Shown here piece by piece: positions 1 to 10,800 of a DNA stretch of 64,000 nt. The position numbers and the translations under genes are program-made. How positions within the stretch are numbered: the stretch's first letter is position 1; every line of letters starts with the position of its first letter. The notes beneath the pieces are model-generated. The model saw only the letters and a list, made by a program, of their open reading frames with translations. It was not told the DNA's origin and did not search any database. This DNA comes from Antilocapra americana (lineage: Eukaryota; Chordata; Mammalia; Artiodactyla; Antilocapridae): contig ML661885.1 of the NCBI GenBank assembly GCA_007570785.1, positions 34,901,906 through 34,965,905 on the forward strand, written 5' to 3'.

Positions 1-384
1 TATACACATGTAAAGATACGTACAAATTATATTAATATTGTATATGTGTGTGTATATAAATGTGTGTATGTAGATACACATACGCACTAAAGAGCAAGGA
101 TAAATACACCAAATATTAACAATGATTATCTGCAGGTGATGAATTTCAGAAAATTTTTTATGAATTTTCTAAAAAGCAACATATTTGTCAAAAGTTCTTC
201 AATGAACATTCATTAACTCTGAAAAATGAAAAAAATATTCAGAATCTTTTATAGAATGTAATTCCTTAACATCTATTGAATATAATCCTTAGGTTTTCAG
301 TATATCTAAATTATATATAGTATATCTCAGTATATATAAATGCAAAGAAAATTCTGTTTTGAAAAACTGAATCAAACCCTAGTG

Positions 385-1000
385 TGTTGCTGGTGGGACT
401 ATAAAATGGTATAGCCACTGTGGAAAACAGATCAATGGTTCATCAAAAAAGTAAACACAGTATTACCACAGAATCCAGCAAATCTACTTCTGGTATATAA
501 CCAAAAAAAAAATTGAAAGAAGGAAATCAAACACATTATTTGTACACTAATGTTCATAGCAGCATTATTATTCACAACAGCCAAAGGTGGAAACAACTCA
601 AATGTCCATCAACAAATGAACATATAAAGAAAATATGCTGTGTACAATGGAGTATTATTCAGCTTTATATAGAAAGAAAATTCTGACACACTACAACATA
701 GATGAAACTTAAAAGCATTATGCTAATGGATCTAAGCCACACACAAAATGAAAAATATTGAATGATCCCACTTATATGAGATACTTAGGGTAGAGACACA
801 ACTCATAGAGACAAAATGAAGAATGGTACTTGCCAAGGACTGTAAGGAGGGGAGAATGGAAGTTATCATTTAATGAGTAGAGAGTTTCAGCTTAGCAAGA
901 TGAAAAAGTTCTGGAAATGGATGGTGGTGATAGTTGTACAACAATATGAATATGCCTAAAGCTCCTATATTTTACATTAAAAATGGTTCAACTCGTAAAT
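385..1000 (+). mobile_element. LINE-1 3' end fragment (old)
   Basis: Worn LINE-1 3' sequence in plus orientation. Diagnostic phrases are 'catagcagcattattattcacaacagcc' in type, the 'aatgtccatcaaca' segment and 'gatggtggtgatagttgtac'. It has many indels and no coding capacity. Confidence 0.75.
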
Positions 1001-1162
1001 CTTATTTTATGCATATTTTAACAATTAAAATTTTAATTATAAAACAGAAATATGTAAATTAATCTGAAATCAATACTCCGATAGAGTATGAGAAATGTTA
1101 GCTAAGATATTTGAGCTATACCACTTTTAATATAATGTACAAAACAGAATCATTGTGTAGTA

Positions 1163-1420
1163 GATGTTGAAGCTGAAACTCCAATACTTTGGCCACCTCA
1201 TGAGAAAAGTTGACTCATTGGAAAAGACCCTAATGCTGGCAAGGATTGAGGGCAGGAGAAGGGGATGACGAAGGATAAGATGGTTGGATGGTCTCACCGA
1301 CTTGATGGACATGGGTTTGGGTGGACTCCAGGAGTTGGTGATGGACAGGGAGGCCTGGCGAGCTGCGATTGATGGGGTCGCAAAGAGTCAGACACGACTG
1401 AGCGACTGAACTGACTGACT
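1163..1420 (+). mobile_element. BovB LINE 3' end
   Basis: Matches the 3' end of BovB in sense orientation: 'ggccacctcatgagaaa', 'gatggacagggaggcctgg' and the terminal 'cgactgagcgactgaactga'. It encodes a decayed piece of the reverse transcriptase C-terminus and is strongly 5'-truncated. Confidence 0.9.
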
Positions 1421-1533
1421 ATAATTTTCAAAAGTAAGCAGTATGAAAATACAAAATTTAAAGAGAAAATGGTATTTATGTTAGTTCTGCCTTTTATTTA
1501 TTTTAAATTAAAAAAAAATCTTTAATTCATTTA

Positions 1534-1640
1534 TGGCCACAGCGCATGGCATCTGGGATCTTAGTTTCGCGACCAGGGATTGAATTTAGGCCCCCTGCAC
1601 TGGAAGCACAGCCTTAACCAGTGGACAGCCAGGAAGTCTC
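1534..1640 (-). mobile_element. CHR-type tRNA-Glu SINE
   Basis: Antisense to the usual CHR orientation, with 'cgaccagggattgaattt', 'gcactggaagcacag' and 'taaccagtggacagccagg', the reverse complement of the tRNA-Glu-derived head. Diverged copy. Confidence 0.75.
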
Positions 1641-1811
1641 CTTAGTACTGCTTTTTAAAGAAAAACAACCAGACAATGATGGAACTTGTGGATACTTGGA
1701 AGAATTTCAGAAACAGATTTTTATGTCCAATTATACTTTAAAAAAAATGAAGGGATTATATAACTTTGGCAATTACAAATTGCAATTATGATATTATATA
1801 CACAATTTTAA

Positions 1812-2020
1812 GGGGCTTCCCTGGTGGCTCAGACTGTAAAGAATCTGCCTGCAAAGGAGGAGACCTAGGTTTAATCCCTGGGTTGGGAAGATCTCCTGGA
1901 GAAGGGAATGTCTACCCACCCCAGTATTCTCGCCTGGAAAATTCCATGGACAGAGGAGCTTGGTGGGCTACAGTCCATGGGATTGCAAAGGGTCAGACAT
2001 GACTGAGCAACTAACAAACT
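1812..2020 (+). mobile_element. Bov-tA SINE with 12-bp target-site duplication
   Basis: Complete tRNA-like head ('ggggcttccctggtggctca') followed by the Bov-A body ('ccagtattctcgcctgg', 'gggctacagtccatggg'). It is flanked by acacaattttaa at 1800-1811 and 2021-2032, a perfect 12-bp duplication. Confidence 0.93.
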
Positions 2021-2386
2021 ACACAATTTTAAAAGGTATTCTAATGACGTAACATACCAAGTACTAAATGAAAAAAAAAAAGAAAGAAAGAAATCACAGG
2101 TATTATAGACTTGTGTGCATTTTCAAGAAATAAATTGTTTAAAGACAGAATGAAGTGTATCAGGAATGCTTAAACATGGTGGAAAAGATGCTCATTATGT
2201 GTACAATCCACTGTGAGATAAGACAGTAGATACCAGACACTATGTACTTGTTCCAGAGAAACATCCATCAAGGGCCACTAGATTATCCTTCAGGGTGGCC
2301 TAAGATATAGCAGCTTTTGAGTCAGTGAGCAAACAGAGAGACAATATACAGTAAGACAAACTAACAATATATTCTTCAACACTTAC

Positions 2387-3144
2387 CTTCTATATCAGCT
2401 GTTGCTATTTTATGCTTAATTTCTTTTTGTGACACCTGTTGAATATTCTCCCTTTGCTGTTTAGTTTGTTGCATGGAATGGGATTTCCAGAGTTTCCGTA
2501 GCTCTTCTACCTCAGTCTCTGAGTCCTGATTTTGTTCCCTTCCTTGTTTTCCTTTGTTGACAACTTGCTTTTGTTTAAATTCTATTGCTTCCCCACAAGG
2601 TATACTTTCTTTTTCAACTTCTTCTTGGTGTAGTGAATTCTCATTAAGAGGAAAATCCTGGTTACCTTTTTTTATACCTGTGCTTTGTTCTTTAAGACCT
2701 GTTATTTTTTGAAGATTATCTGTAGCCTGATCTCCTTCCTTAGTGACCATTTCAAGATTATCTAAACCAGTTTTAAGAGAAAGAGTCCCAACTTCATTGG
2801 CAGTATGTCCAGAACCAGATTTTAAGTGATCGGGAGTACTAGAAGCCTCTGATATGACCGTCAAACACTCTACTTCACTCTGAGTGATGGTCTGCACAGA
2901 TTCTGATGACGCACCAGATGATTTATCGTGTCGCAGCTGATCTGAAGAAATAAGCTCCTCCCGAATAGGAGAGAGTTCTGATTCTGTGAACACATCTTCA
3001 GAAAGAGACTCCTCAGTGCTCCTAGGAGCAGTGCTGGCACTATCATTACCTGCATCACGGATTCTTGAGTCTATTTCATCAGTATTACTTCTTGTCACTT
3101 TCTTTAAATGGCAGAAGTCCCTTCCTGATAACTGATCTATCTCT
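2387..3144 (-). CDS. OXR1: OXR1 coding exon 7 (large acidic linker exon)
   Basis: This 758-nt exon completes Ile281, encodes 252 further residues from EIDQLSGRDFCH to IATADIE, and ends with one G before GTAAGT. It is Glu-, Ser-, Gln- and Lys-rich with no hydrophobic core, so it is probably disordered. The final third (VEELRKLWKSHSMQQTKQQREN) is charged and may form a helix or coiled coil. The segment STAPRSTEESLSEDVFTESE is strongly OXR1-like. The next exons, carrying the TLDc domain, should lie beyond position 1. Reading through the donor meets TGA after GKC, so retention of this intron would give a protein lacking TLDc. Confidence 0.95.
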
Positions 3145-5962
3145 CTGTCAGTAAACAAAATTTAAAGTTATTATTTTTTAAATTATAGGATTTTATTTTC
3201 CACAAACTTAACAATGAATTAATATCACTAAAAAGGATTTTCTAAAAGGACATAGCATACATCTCTTAATAGCATACTAAAAAACTGATTCGTATAGAAC
3301 AAGTAATTAAGTCAAGTTTTGCATCAACTACTTAAGATATGGGAAGTATCAGTGTAAGATTTACTGAACTGATCAACTTGAAGAGAAGTTGAAGACACAA
3401 CTTTTGGGTGAAGCTGTAATTCTAAACTAAAATTTACTCACTGATGAAATATGAAAAATAGGCTTAAATAAAGTTTTGATTAAAATTATGTGTTAATAAA
3501 GCACATTGACTAATACTATGCACATACACATAGTGCTTATATAGATTTAAAAAGAAATTAAACTAAAATAAATGGCTCAAAAGCAAAGCTAAAAATCAAC
3601 CTGAACAGCATCAAGGCAAAAGTACTTAGAGGAATTCTTCATGGTTCCAGTGACAACTCTTAACAATTCTGAGAGAACTTGTTCAGCTAACAGGTTAGAT
3701 ATTAGCTAGCTGAATGATTCATCGTTACTTCTAGATTTCCATGTTTAATACCATTTGTAATATACAAGCACTAATGTTCAAAGGTTAGGCAGTTTAAGTT
3801 CTGCAAGGAGGCAGTGCAAACCATGATATACAAATCAACAATTTAAAATGATGGCTAAAAACTAGTAAACGGAAATGACATGAGTTTTTAGTGGGAAAAG
3901 AATATTTATGCAAGCTTTAGAAAAGACTGGGCAGTAAGTTAACACAAAATTTATTGGTGACCTCTGGATGGTGAAGTTGGGTAACTCTTTTCCTTTTATT
4001 CTAGTATTTGATATTTTTATAATGATAAACATAATTTTTATTGTGCATAGGATAGGTAAAATTTAGTTTTTAGTAAGTATCAATTAGTTGAAGTCCAATT
4101 CCTATCTCTGCTTTCCTTGCACTGACTGATTCACCTTAAGAAATGCAAGCATCTAGTCTGTGCTATTAAATATGTAACAGTGTCATCTACTGGTGATCAA
4201 CTAAAACTGCACATAATGGGTCCTGAAAGAAAGTGAAGTCAGGCTTTTTGTAACCCCAGGGACTGCAGCATATCATACTGCTCCCTCCATGGGATTTTCC
4301 AGGCAAGAGTCCTGGAACTCAGCAAAAAGGTTGGAGAAACTATTTGTAGAAGACCCTTAGGTAAGAGATGAAGTTAAATAAAACCCAACAGGACATAGAT
4401 TTAGATAAGTGTTGTAACTTTTTTTTTTTTAATGTTAGTCATGCTGCAATTGTTCCTGAACAGTACCTTTAAAATCAACTTCCTACTAATCAAATCTTAT
4501 TCACCTCATTTTTACCATACATAACACTAATCTGCAAAACCACATGGCTCATCTGATCTGTTGCCAGATATTTGTTTTTAATCAATTCATAAGGCAGGAT
4601 TGAAAGAAATGTCTTTTTGGAGTAATTTTTAAAAAATGTTTGGATCAAACAGATGGTCTTTCCAGGTGATGTCCTAAATGATAAAAAAGTGATTTACAAG
4701 AGGAAGAGGAAGAGTTATACAGCATCTGTGTAGAATAGTTATGGATCATACCACATAACACTCAATAAAATCCCAAAGTATCCTAACACAAATGGAAAAT
4801 CAGAGCTCTCACCCATGACTGACATACCTATAATCTTGATTCTCTTTTATCTGCCACAGTAATCTTTATTTGCTCAGACTGATTTTGGATGATGATATAT
4901 TAAATAACAGTAGAGGCAATCCTAGGAATAATCTGCACCTCTAAAGACGAGTTTACCAAGCCAAAACAGTTATCTATTGGGGTGGCAGGTATAATGGAGA
5001 TTCTTAAATAAATGATTTTATTCTACCTTAGGTATTCTAACAATTTATGTAGTCTGCCTCAGAAACAAAAATAACTTTCTCTCTTTTGTAAGTAGTTCTG
5101 TCTCACAAGGGTTAATTTTAAAACAATCATTATCAACTTTGTAGGTTATTACAGGGACAGGAATCTCAGTATCAGTTAAAGTGCAGACAGTTTTTAAACT
5201 GTTGACAAAGGAATGACAAATGTACGAAGAAATACGGAAGTTCTTTTCTATTTCAATTTTTTCCTTTGTACTTTCCTACTCCTTTCTTTATATACCTATC
5301 TTTTACGTTCTTCTTTTATTTATTATCCTTCCCTTTTCTCTCTGTCGTTACTTTCACAGGCTGTGCTGACCTGTAACCTCACATCTGTTACCTGAAACAC
5401 ACAAATTCCATAACCAGTGCATTCCAAGGTTAACTTTAAACTTGTGCAATCTATGGATCTTCTCCCCTATATTTTATATGTTCCTGAGAGAAAAGGATGC
5501 AAACATATAAATCAGTAAATAAAAGACAAAGCTGCTCTGGTTTTATCAATGTCAGGTCTTTGCTTATGACCTCTCCCAAATCCCACACCCAACTCTTAAG
5601 GCTCTTCTAAGGAAAATTTGAAAGGTATCCTTGATTACTTATATTACTTTAAATTATTAATACTTTAGAATTATGAATTCTGTATCTGAAGAAAAAGGGC
5701 TGGTAAACACTGAATTAAATGAATGCTACAGGTTACTTTTAAATATCAGGTTCTCTGACCAAATATGCAAATATCAATTTAAAACAATTCCTGACTATTC
5801 CAGTGCAGTAAGAATAATCTTTTCAATACTATATACATTTCATCACTGATAAAATGAAAAGCATCTATATTAAAACTATTAAAAGATACTTAGGAGTTAT
5901 TAGACCAAGGTCAACTAACTAGATGAAATAAAACTGCAAATGAGTATAAATATCACTCTTAC
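3145..5962 (-). other. OXR1 intron 6
   Basis: Donor GTAAGA after exon 6, acceptor TGACAG before exon 7. Apart from one truncated Bov-A copy at 4225-4316 I recognise nothing; it is AT-rich single-copy-looking sequence. A pyrimidine-rich stretch at about 5239-5350 gives a spurious 60-residue plus-strand frame. Confidence 0.85.
4225..4316 (-). mobile_element. Bov-A fragment
   Basis: Antisense partial Bov-A unit: 'gaaagtgaagtcaggc', 'ctccatgggattttccagg' and 'caagagtcctgga'. It is truncated at both ends and has a small internal duplication or indel around 'gcagcatatcatactgctcc'. Confidence 0.75.
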
Positions 5963-6147
5963 ATGGGTAAGGATTCCTTTATTTTGCTATCCAAAATTTC
6001 TTTGTACATCGCCGCTGACATCACCTCTTCCATTGGACACATGATGCCATATTCCTCACAGCCATTCTCTTGAACCAATGGGTCAGTTTTATGTGGGTCA
6101 AACATTATATTATTTGGTGTAACTAGCAATACACCACTGACTGTGCC
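5963..6147 (-). CDS. OXR1: OXR1 coding exon 6 (GRAM-like domain)
   Basis: This 185-nt exon encodes 61 residues (220-280), starting GTVSGVLLVTPNNIMFDP and ending KIKESLP, plus two bases (AT) that pair with A of exon 7 to give Ile281. It holds most of the GRAM-like domain: hydrophobic strands VSGVLLVT and NNIMFDP, the acidic ENGCEEYGI loop and the MEEVMSAAMYKEILDSKI helix. The acceptor is a pyrimidine tract ending CTTAG; the donor is GTAAGA after a non-consensus T. It is too fragmented by stops in the flanks to show as a long open frame, so it was found by matching the family and by splice phase. Confidence 0.94.
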
Positions 6148-6639
6148 CTAAGATGAAAAAGAAAATAATTTTTAATCTTCAAAGCTTAAATTTTCAAAAA
6201 TTATTTTAGATATTTTTACTGATTTTCTTCCCATGTTAGGCCACCTACCTTATACAAAAGTAGTACATTCAAGCACTATGGCATTCTCATGAAAATGTTT
6301 TCAATAATACCCGAATTTTCCAAGTAAATTCTTCTTGTTAGCAGGGCAAAGTACAAAGACTATTATATTCACTGTCAATCAGTCAAGTCAGGAATTAAAA
6401 AATCTGCAGCCTCAGTAAAATGTTGTTACATCAGCACGATAGTTTCAGTAATGTAAGGAGGAAACTGTAAAGTCCTCCAAAGGCATGAGCCTTGTTTCAC
6501 ATTAATTTGCACACAACTTCTTGTGTTGTTCCCTCACCAAAGGTATAAAATAGTTTCATGCAGACAATGCAAGTTTAATAATGTGCATATAACCCAATCC
6601 ACTATAAAAGGAAAATAGTATAATCTGTTTAAAGTATCT

Positions 6640-6770
6640 TTAAAAACAAGTCTCCATTAGCCTAGTTATGTAGCCTTGGGCAAGCACAGCCCCTGAAGCT
6701 GTTTCATCATCTGTAACATGAGATAGATTAGATGACTTCTATGACTTCTAAGGCATATGGTATCTACTTT
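6640..6770 (+). repeat. MIR fragment
   Basis: The 'tagccttgggcaagcac', 'ctgtttcatcatctgtaac' series is the core of MIR in sense orientation. Highly diverged. Confidence 0.5.
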
Positions 6771-6889
6771 AATCATGAAAATCTAAGACATTTTAAATAT
6801 ATTTATATAAATAGCAATACAAATATGAAGAATCCAACCCTCTAACTAATCTTACAAATGATCAAACTGAAGTACATAAAAAGCTATTC

Positions 6890-7110
6890 CCACTAATATT
6901 AGCTAATATTTACGGAATATTTTGTATGTACCATGCTTTACATAGATATTTTTCATTTTCTCTTAACAATTATAGTTTTGAAGTGAGAATGGAGGCAAGA
7001 AAAATTGAGAGGGGCTAGGCAATTTGTTATAAATAAACAACAACACAGCTAACTAATAAGTGTTAGGACTAAGATCCAAAATCCAAAAAGTCCAATGCTT
7101 TACACTATAA
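6890..7110 (-). repeat. MIR-like fragment
   Basis: Antisense MIR pattern: a near 'atttactgtatgtaccatgc' start, then 'gaggcaagaaaaattgag' and 'cacagctaactaataagtg'. Diverged, so the call is tentative. Confidence 0.45.
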
Positions 7111-7494
7111 TCTCTCCACATTTGAGTTACAAACATTAATCACTCTAACTCAAGTACCAATACTATTTATTGCTAATAATAAATAGTATTATTTATATAA
7201 TAATAAATAATTCCATACTATTTATCCATTTATTTCTCAAGTACTGTTGATTTATAATGTTTCTTTGATTTCTGCATAAAATGATTCAGTATTAGTAGGT
7301 GGGATCCTCTCATCTGGCCAATTAACAATGCCTGCTCTGACCCTGGTCATAATATGAATTTTCTTCTAAACTACTCAAGCTCAATCAGAACAACAAGCAA
7401 ATTCAGCCAAGGAAGAAAACCTCCCACAATTATGGAATGGATTTATGAGGTTAACATGAGGCTGTGGTCATTTCAGATTTAAGGCCCCCCTTTC

Positions 7495-7560
7495 CCATGG
7501 ACAGAGGAGCCTGGTGGGTTATAGTTAACAGGGTCACAGAGTCTGACACGACTGGGTGAC
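7495..7560 (+). mobile_element. Bov-A fragment
   Basis: 'ccatggacagaggagcctgg' through 'cacagagtctgacacgactg' is the 3' third of Bov-A. It abuts an antisense CHR piece at 7583. Confidence 0.8.
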
Positions 7561-7582
7561 TTTCACAAGACAAGAAAAGAAT

Positions 7583-7668
7583 GTGGAATCTTCCTGGACC
7601 AGGGATCAAACTTGTGTCTGCTGCATTGGCAGGCAGACTCTTAACCACTGGACCACTCCCAAAGTCCT
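7583..7668 (-). mobile_element. CHR/Bov-t tRNA-like SINE head, antisense
   Basis: 'accagggatcaaacttgtg', 'gcattggcaggcagac' and 'cttaaccactggaccact' form the reverse complement of a tRNA-Glu-derived SINE head. Truncated. Confidence 0.75.
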
Positions 7669-7719
7669 GTATATTTTTCTGATGATGGACCATACTGAGG
7701 CACATCATAACCAAATTGA

Positions 7720-8480
7720 TCAGCAATTAAAAAAAAAACAATCAAAAAATAAGCAGAAGATTTAAACAGACATTTCTTCACAGAAGACATAGAGATGACC
7801 AAAAGATACCTGAAAAAAGATGCTCAAACTGCTAATTATTAGAGAAATGCAAATCAAAAACTATAGGATGATATCTCCTCACACCAGTCAGAATGACCAT
7901 CATTATTCTGTTGTTTAACAACATTAACATCAATGCTGTTTAACATCACTATGTTGTTTAACAACAACATAAAAGACACGTTGTTGTTTAGTCACTAAGT
8001 CATGTCCTACTTTTTGTGACCCTAGGGACTGTAGCCTGCCAGGTTCCTCTGTCCATGAGATTTTCTAGGCAAGAATATTGGAGTGGGTTGCCATTTCCTT
8101 CTCCAGGGGATCTTCCGGACCCAAGGACTGAATTCGCATCTCCTGAATTGGTAAGCGGATTCTTTACTGTTGAGGCAGCAGGGAAGTCCATGAAAGACAT
8201 GGAAGACTCTTAAACGCATATTGAAAGAAGCAAGTCTGAAATTATTCAATCATACTTTAGGATTCTATAGTAACTGTATGACACTGACAAAAACTATGGA
8301 GATAAGGTAAGTAGTTTCCAGGGGTTCAAAGAAACGGATGGATGAACAGACAGAACACAGCGGATTTAGGGGGCAAGAAGCTACTTCGTATAATACTGCA
8401 AAGCTGGATACATGTCATTATACATTTCTCAAAATCCATAGAATGCAGGACACAAAGAGTGAATTCTGATGTAAACTATG
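7720..8480 (+). mobile_element. LINE-1 3' region, interrupted by a Bov-tA
   Basis: Left part (7720-7980): 'agaagatttaaacagacat', 'agagaaatgcaaatcaaa', 'cacaccagtcagaatgacc'. Right part (8220-8480) has the old LINE-1 3' UTR phrase 'tggatacatgtcattatac' and 'gatgtaaactatgga'. A Bov-tA at 7981-8190 separates them, so the two parts may be one element or two. Confidence 0.7.
7981..8190 (-). mobile_element. Bov-tA SINE
   Basis: Full antisense Bov-tA: 'gtcactaagtcatgtcc', 'attggagtgggttgcc', 'tctccaggggatcttcc' and terminal 'gcagcagggaagtcc'. Short imperfect duplication aaagacac/aaagacat flanks it. Confidence 0.9.
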
Positions 8481-9190
8481 GAATCCCACTTTAAGAATAA
8501 GAAGAGAGAAACCAAGTTAACACTAACCAAAAGGAAGCTGAAGTGACTACATCCATAACCATCAAAGCAGATTTCACAGCAAAGAGTATTACTAATAAAC
8601 AGTTTTTCATAGTTAAACAAATCAATTTATCTAAACAAATTTAAGAATCCCAAACATTTTTGTACCTAAACACAGCGTTTCAAAATAACAAAATAAAAAC
8701 TGATAGATGAAGAGGGGAAAATAGACAAATCCACAATTACAGAGGTATTTCAACGTCCTTCTATCAATAATCAACAGAACAAAAAGAAAATCAGTAGGGA
8801 TACAGAAAAATTAACACTCAACTTGACATAATTGATATTTATATACTATTTCTCCCAACAACAGTTGAATACATATTCTTTTCAAGTACACATGCAGCAC
8901 GTATCAAGACTTACCACACTGTGGACCATAAAACATTAAGTTTTCAAATAGTCGTCATATGTTCTCTAACCACATGGAAAAACATTAGAAATCAGTAACA
9001 GAAAGATATCTCGGAAAATTCCAACTAACAAACTAAACTAAGAAACTTCTAAATATTCCATGGGCCAAAGAAGAAATAAAGAGAAAGTAATAAAATACAA
9101 CATATCAGAACTGTGGATGCAGTTAAAACAGTGCATGGGGGAAATTTATAGCACTAAACGTCTATCTCAAATACTCATAATTAATTACAA
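8481..9190 (+). mobile_element. LINE-1/HAL1-like fragment (old)
   Basis: 'aaattaacactcaacttgac', 'ccacatggaaaaacattag', 'gaaattccaactaacaaac' and 'gcagttaaaacagtgcatgg' resemble LINE-1 ORF2-type sequence in sense orientation. No open frame remains. Confidence 0.6.
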
Positions 9191-9459
9191 CTATAAAGAA
9201 ATGGTTTTCATGTGTGGCTTCTCAAGCCAGTAGTCAGTATCATATTATACTTACTTTCTAAGAACTATGTGCATTTTTTCTGAACACTGTGGTACTTTTA
9301 CTCTAATTTCCTTTGAATACTAGAAATTCTCTGCCTTAGAAAATCAACAATTGTGGTAGATAAAACAGATTCAAACTGGATTTGAATTTTGGCCAGGATA
9401 GAGAAACCCTGCACTTGCTAACCTTTTCTTAAAAAGTTCTTTTTTCTCTCATGGTGAAG

Positions 9460-9578
9460 GAATATTTAGTCACTAAGTCATGTCCGACTCTTTTGCAACC
9501 CCATGGACTTTAGCCCACCAGGCCTCTCTGTCTATGGGTTTCCCAGGCAAGAACTGCAGTGGGTTGTCGTTTCCTCCA
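9460..9578 (-). mobile_element. Bov-A fragment
   Basis: 'gtcactaagtcatgtccgac', 'gcccaccaggcctctctg' and 'gtgggttgtcgtttcctcc' in antisense orientation; the tRNA-like head is missing. Confidence 0.85.
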
Positions 9579-9730
9579 AAGTTGAAGGGAAAGAACTGCC
9601 TATTTCATAAGATTATTTTAAAATGATCACCATGTGCTGATGCTGATGACTAAAAATATAAATGCAAACTGCCATATTTTAGTAATAAATAAAAAATGAT
9701 TAAAAGTTTTTCTAAAGTGCTATTCCTTAC

Positions 9731-9883
9731 CTTGTCACTGGTAATATATCTGCAATTAATTTTAAGAAATTTCTCAGTAAATGCTTCTTCCTCCTCAGAA
9801 GTTGAAGACACAACTCGTGCAGGTCGAATAGCAGTAAAAACAGATGTGGGAGTTGCTTCCTTTGGGTGGACTACATCAGGAGT
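9731..9883 (-). CDS. OXR1: OXR1 coding exon 5 (start of GRAM-like domain)
   Basis: This 153-nt exon encodes residues 169-219, from TPDVVHPKEATPTS to KINCRYITSDK, phase 0 at both ends. The PARVVSSTSEEEEAFTEKF stretch is a strong OXR1 signature. The region from about residue 203 (FTEKFLKINCRYIT) begins a GRAM-like domain, a fold related to PH domains and often linked to membrane or lipid binding. The acceptor has a long, almost pure T tract (seen as an A run at about 9888-9899 on the plus strand) before AAAG; the donor is GTAAGG. Confidence 0.95.
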
Positions 9884-10439
9884 CTTTAAAAAAAAAAAAG
9901 ATAAAGGCATTTCAAGTGAACTAAATAAAACTAAGCACATTATTAAAGCCAAATGAATAGCTTTTCCCAATAAGTACTTTTCCTTCTCATCATATTCTGG
10001 GGATCAGCGCAAAATGTTTTTATTATTTTAAAAAAGGGAAAAAAGTCACTTTTTTTACATTTGGAAAAGATCTCCAGCACAGCTTAAACTTATAATCTTA
10101 TCAATTATTTCTTTGATAAGAATATATTTATATAGTTTTCTTTTACATATATATACACACCCACACACATATATACAAATCATCTTGAGAATGCTGAAAA
10201 CCATTTTATATTGCCACCCTAAAGATAATACACAATACACACATACACATTCAGTTGCTCCTGAATCGAATGATTGGTCCTGACCATTTAATAAATCCCT
10301 CAGGTGTTGGGAGCAGAGAAAAGGTGAGTGCTTGTCTGTGAAAACTAGGAATTCAGCAGAATCCATTCACTGAAGAACTTTTTAAAATTTCAAGCTATAA
10401 TGAGTTTATCAGTAACATTTTACAAGGTATTAATTAGTT

Positions 10440-10800
10440 AGATCACAAGTTCTTAACTTTTTTGATGCCATGGAGCATTTCCACAGTGAAGCCTATATAC
10501 CTCCTTTACAGAATGGACATTTTTTTTGAATACTTAAAATAGAGGATTACAAAGAAAAACAATTATATTGAAACATAATTATCAAAACACTTTTTAACTG
10601 GATATATAGGTATATATTTCTTTATTAATACATTAAATAACAAGATCTAGAGATGACTCTTACAATGATAATTTTGAAGTACATGGCCACAGACAACATT
10701 CTGTGATATCTACAATACTAAATTGATTTGAAAATACGTGAGTTCTGCTGGGGACAAAGTCACAGGTATGTCTGGTGTTTTTCTATAGTTTACTGCTTAT
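10440..10800 (+). repeat. Possible old DNA-transposon-type repeat
   Basis: The series 'ctttacagaatggacat', 'aattatattgaaacataatt', 'cattaaataacaagatctag' and 'gacaaagtcacaggta' reads like an ancient mammalian interspersed repeat that I have seen in other introns, but I cannot name it with confidence. Confidence 0.35.

Larger units (their letters stand above)
1..2386 (-). other. OXR1 intron 7 (partial)
   Basis: Starts with the donor GTAAGT of exon 7 and runs off the left edge. It holds a (TG)n/AT-rich low-complexity stretch at about 37-90, an old LINE-1 tail, a BovB 3' end, a CHR SINE and a Bov-tA SINE, listed separately. I saw no further OXR1 exon in it. Confidence 0.85.
6148..9730 (-). other. 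OXR1 intron 5
   Basis: Runs from donor GTAAGG of exon 5 to acceptor CTTAG of exon 6. It holds two worn MIR copies, a Bov-A/CHR junction, a LINE-1 split by a Bov-tA, a LINE-1/HAL1-like block and a Bov-A fragment. The rest is unremarkable. Confidence 0.85.
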
